Source of the DNA: Methanobacteriota archaeon
Lineage (GTDB): Archaea > Thermoplasmatota > Poseidoniia > Poseidoniales > Thalassarchaeaceae
Assembly: GCA_002708385.1 (NCBI GenBank)
Contig: PANM01000038.1
Span: 1-39,520, forward strand
DNA: 39,520 nucleotides
Direction of reading: 5' to 3'
Shown here: one piece after another, positions 37,555 through 39,520 of the stretch
Position numbering within the stretch: the stretch's first letter is position 1
Layout of the letters: each line of letters starts with the position of its first letter
Program-made: the position numbers and the translations under genes
The notes under the pieces: generated by a model
Seen by the model: only the letters and a program-made list of their open reading frames with translations
Databases searched by the model: none
Told to the model about the DNA's origin: nothing

Positions 37555-38397
37555 TCAATCGTAATTGAGCATCTCCCAAGCGATAAGTAGGTCAGATGCG
37601 TTTATTCTTCCTTGGGATGAAAGATGAGATCCTGTCTCCATGGTGGAATAGACTAGTTCTTGATTCAGTAACGGAGCGTGAATTCTTGTCCAATCTCCTC
37701 CTGCACCTATTCCCATGATGGCTGTTTTGTTTCCTGAATCTTTAATCATCCATGCAGCCTCAAAAAGCTTCAATGCAGAATTTTTCCCATTAGTAGTGTA
37801 GCATACTTTGATGATATCGCCAGAATCTGACATTTCCTCTATGTCAGAAATAATTTCTGATGCGTTACTGGGCTCATCTTGGAAATGAGTTGAAGAAATG
37901 ACATTGGTTTTACTACTGGCAATTTTTATTAGTTCAGTTCGAATTTTTGAATCAATATCTGACTCAAGATCAATCCAACTCACTCCACTATCGATAGCGG
38001 CCCTCAGGACCGAAATTCTTTCTTCTTCTGTTCCCGGGAAATGACCTCCTTGCCGTTCAGGACGACAAGTTAGAACAACAGGTAAATCGATACCTCCTTT
38101 GAAAGCATCTAACGCCTGAGATAAATCAACAGAATCGAACGGTTTTGGGATATATTCTGGTGGCGAATAAGTAGCCCTTCTCTGATTTTTTTCTTCATTT
38201 GAGTCGCTATCAGATTGAGGTTCAGAGAATTTTTCTTCGACCCAAAGTTTGTCTAGGCGAACTTCGCAAAGGTCTGCGCCTACAGCAGTAGCCCTGGCTG
38301 CATCTGCGAGCATTTCATCCGCTGTGCAGCCGGATAGGGTTACACAGATGGTCGGTCTTCGCATCGATTCGGGGACCGGAGAGGTCTGTTTAACCAT
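37555..38397 (-). CDS. aroD: 3-dehydroquinate dehydratase type I
   Basis: TICVTLSGCTADEM...GADLCEVRLDKL, LPVVLTCRPERQGGHFPGTEEER, VISSTHFQDEP, KVCYTTNGKNSALKL. Confidence 0.87.
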   Translation of the reverse strand: MVKQTSPVPESMRRPTICVTLSGCTADEMLADAARATAVGADLCEVRLDKLWVEEKFSEPQSDSDSNEEKNQRRATYSPPEYIPKPFDSVDLSQALDAFKGGIDLPVVLTCRPERQGGHFPGTEEERISVLRAAIDSGVSWIDLESDIDSKIRTELIKIASSKTNVISSTHFQDEPSNASEIISDIEEMSDSGDIIKVCYTTNGKNSALKLFEAAWMIKDSGNKTAIMGIGAGGDWTRIHAPLLNQELVYSTMETGSHLSSQGRINASDLLIAWEMLNYD

Positions 38398-38411
38398 ATT
38401 TGTTAGGCTAT

Positions 38412-38430
38412 ACCCCTCCCTTGGAGGGGT
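38412..38430. promoter_or_regulatory. Palindrome in aroD/gyrB divergent intergenic region
   Basis: ACCCCTCC-CTT-GGAGGGGT: perfect 8-bp arms, 3-nt spacer; a related G/C-tract element lies at about 38469-38483. Confidence 0.55.
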
Positions 38431-38523
38431 GAATCAATTAATTTACCCGTATTTTAGGGAATTTTAGCCCCCTCCCAAGGGAGTATTGATTAACCTCCCC
38501 TTGTTAGTAAATTAAGTGGAAGA

Positions 38524-38548
38524 CTGAGGGTTCCATAGGAACCCTCAG
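38524..38548. promoter_or_regulatory. Perfect 11-bp-arm palindrome upstream of gyrB
   Basis: CTGAGGGTTCC-ATA-GGAACCCTCAG, ending 18 nt before the gyrB ATG. Confidence 0.65.
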
Positions 38549-38566
38549 ACGATTGGGGTCGAAAAA

Positions 38567-39520
38567 ATGGCTGATGAGTATGGCGCAGATAGCATTCAGG
38601 TCCTTGAAGGCCTAGAAGCGGTACGAAAAAGGCCTGGAATGTACCTAGGTGATCCTCATGACGGTTCGGCGCTGCACCACTGCATCTGGGAAGTGGTAGA
38701 CAACTCTGTTGATGAACACCTGGCGGGGCACACGGATTCAATTGAAATAACACTCAACCCGGACAACTCGCTCTCGGTCAGAGATTACGGGAGGGGGATT
38801 CCCGTGGGGATCCACGAAGAATTCGGAATCTCTGCAGCTGAAGTGATAATGACCAAATTGCATGCAGGCGGGAAATTTGACAACAGTTCGTACAAAGTTT
38901 CTGGGGGTCTGCACGGAGTGGGAGTGTCTGCAGTTAACGCCGTTTCAGAATGGATGGAGATGACGATTCACCGAGATGGAGTGATCTATTTCCAACGGTA
39001 TGAAGCCGGTGTACCAGTAGAGGCATTGAAGGAGATTGGGAAGTGCGAAGACACAGGGACTTTGATAGCGTTCAAGCCTGATTTATCTATATTTACAGAT
39101 ATTGTCGAGTTTGATTTTGAAGAGGTCGATACCAGAGTGGGGGAAACTGCATTTCTAAATGCGGGACTGAAAATCGCAATAGTTGATCTTAGGAGTTCTG
39201 AGGCGCATACTTCAGAACACCTGTACGAAGGTGGGCTTTCCGAATATGTGAGTCAACTCAATGAGAGGAGAGAGGTTTTGCATGAAGAAGTCATCACTAT
39301 CAAAGGCGAAAAAGAGATTGAGAAGGGTGAGGTCGAAGTCGAGTTAGCACTGCAATGGTCTGATGCTTTCAGCGAATCGATTCGTTGCTATACCAATATC
39401 ATAAGAAACAAAGACGGGGGGACTCATATGTCTGGTTTACGAACGGCTCTGACCAGTTCTGTTAACTTGTATGCAAAGAAGAAGAAGCTCCTCAAAGGGG
39501 ATGCTTTGTCGGGTGATGAC
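38567..39520 (+). CDS. gyrB: DNA gyrase subunit B (partial, continues past window end)
   Basis: Manual translation MADEYGADSIQVLEGLEAVRKRPGMYLGDPHDGSALHHCIWEVVDNSVDEHLAGH...; open to the window end (318 codons), absent from ORF track. Confidence 0.95.
   Translation, partial: MADEYGADSIQVLEGLEAVRKRPGMYLGDPHDGSALHHCIWEVVDNSVDEHLAGHTDSIEITLNPDNSLSVRDYGRGIPVGIHEEFGISAAEVIMTKLHAGGKFDNSSYKVSGGLHGVGVSAVNAVSEWMEMTIHRDGVIYFQRYEAGVPVEALKEIGKCEDTGTLIAFKPDLSIFTDIVEFDFEEVDTRVGETAFLNAGLKIAIVDLRSSEAHTSEHLYEGGLSEYVSQLNERREVLHEEVITIKGEKEIEKGEVEVELALQWSDAFSESIRCYTNIIRNKDGGTHMSGLRTALTSSVNLYAKKKKLLKGDALSGDD

Noticed and set aside
38490-38753. 87-aa minus-strand ORF upstream of and antisense to gyrB
   Set aside because: Overlaps the clear GyrB N-terminus; the true gene is the plus-strand one missed because it runs off the window.
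1-39520. tRNA, rRNA, transposase, integrase, toxin-antitoxin or phage defence genes
   Set aside because: Looked for by motif and by eye; none recognised. A tRNAscan/Infernal run would be needed to exclude small ncRNAs.

Overview
Window of a compact, AT-rich archaeal chromosome. Gene content (Csl4, NMD3, METTL5-like methylase, archaeal-type SufCBD, bacterial-type GyrB) looks like a Marine Group II / Poseidoniales euryarchaeote; taxon is inference. I support about 28 protein-coding genes and found no rRNA, tRNA, CRISPR array, transposase or prophage. Three genes are absent from the supplied ORF track: a 50-aa CcmD-like gene with a TTG start (14290-14442), a 48-aa Cys-rich microprotein downstream of sufD (27640-27786), and a 5' partial gyrB running off the window (38567-39520). 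Main observations: (1) an exosome Csl4 protein fused to a second zinc ribbon, an RRM and an Arg/Gly/Asn-rich tail; (2) a ~1700-aa surface protein with RCC1 repeats, ephrin-receptor-like GCC repeats, a PPC-like domain and Ca-binding aspartate repeats; (3) three giant surface proteins sharing an ectodomain-TM-acidic/Pro-rich cytoplasmic tail layout, two ending in a small conserved-looking cap; (4) a ccmAB(fused)-ccmC-ccmD heme-export operon; (5) a Suf supercluster with Nfu, a DtxR-type regulator and a palindrome; (6) a recurring class of tight palindromes near predicted transcription starts; (7) five of five convergent gene pairs separated by only -4 to +3 nt.
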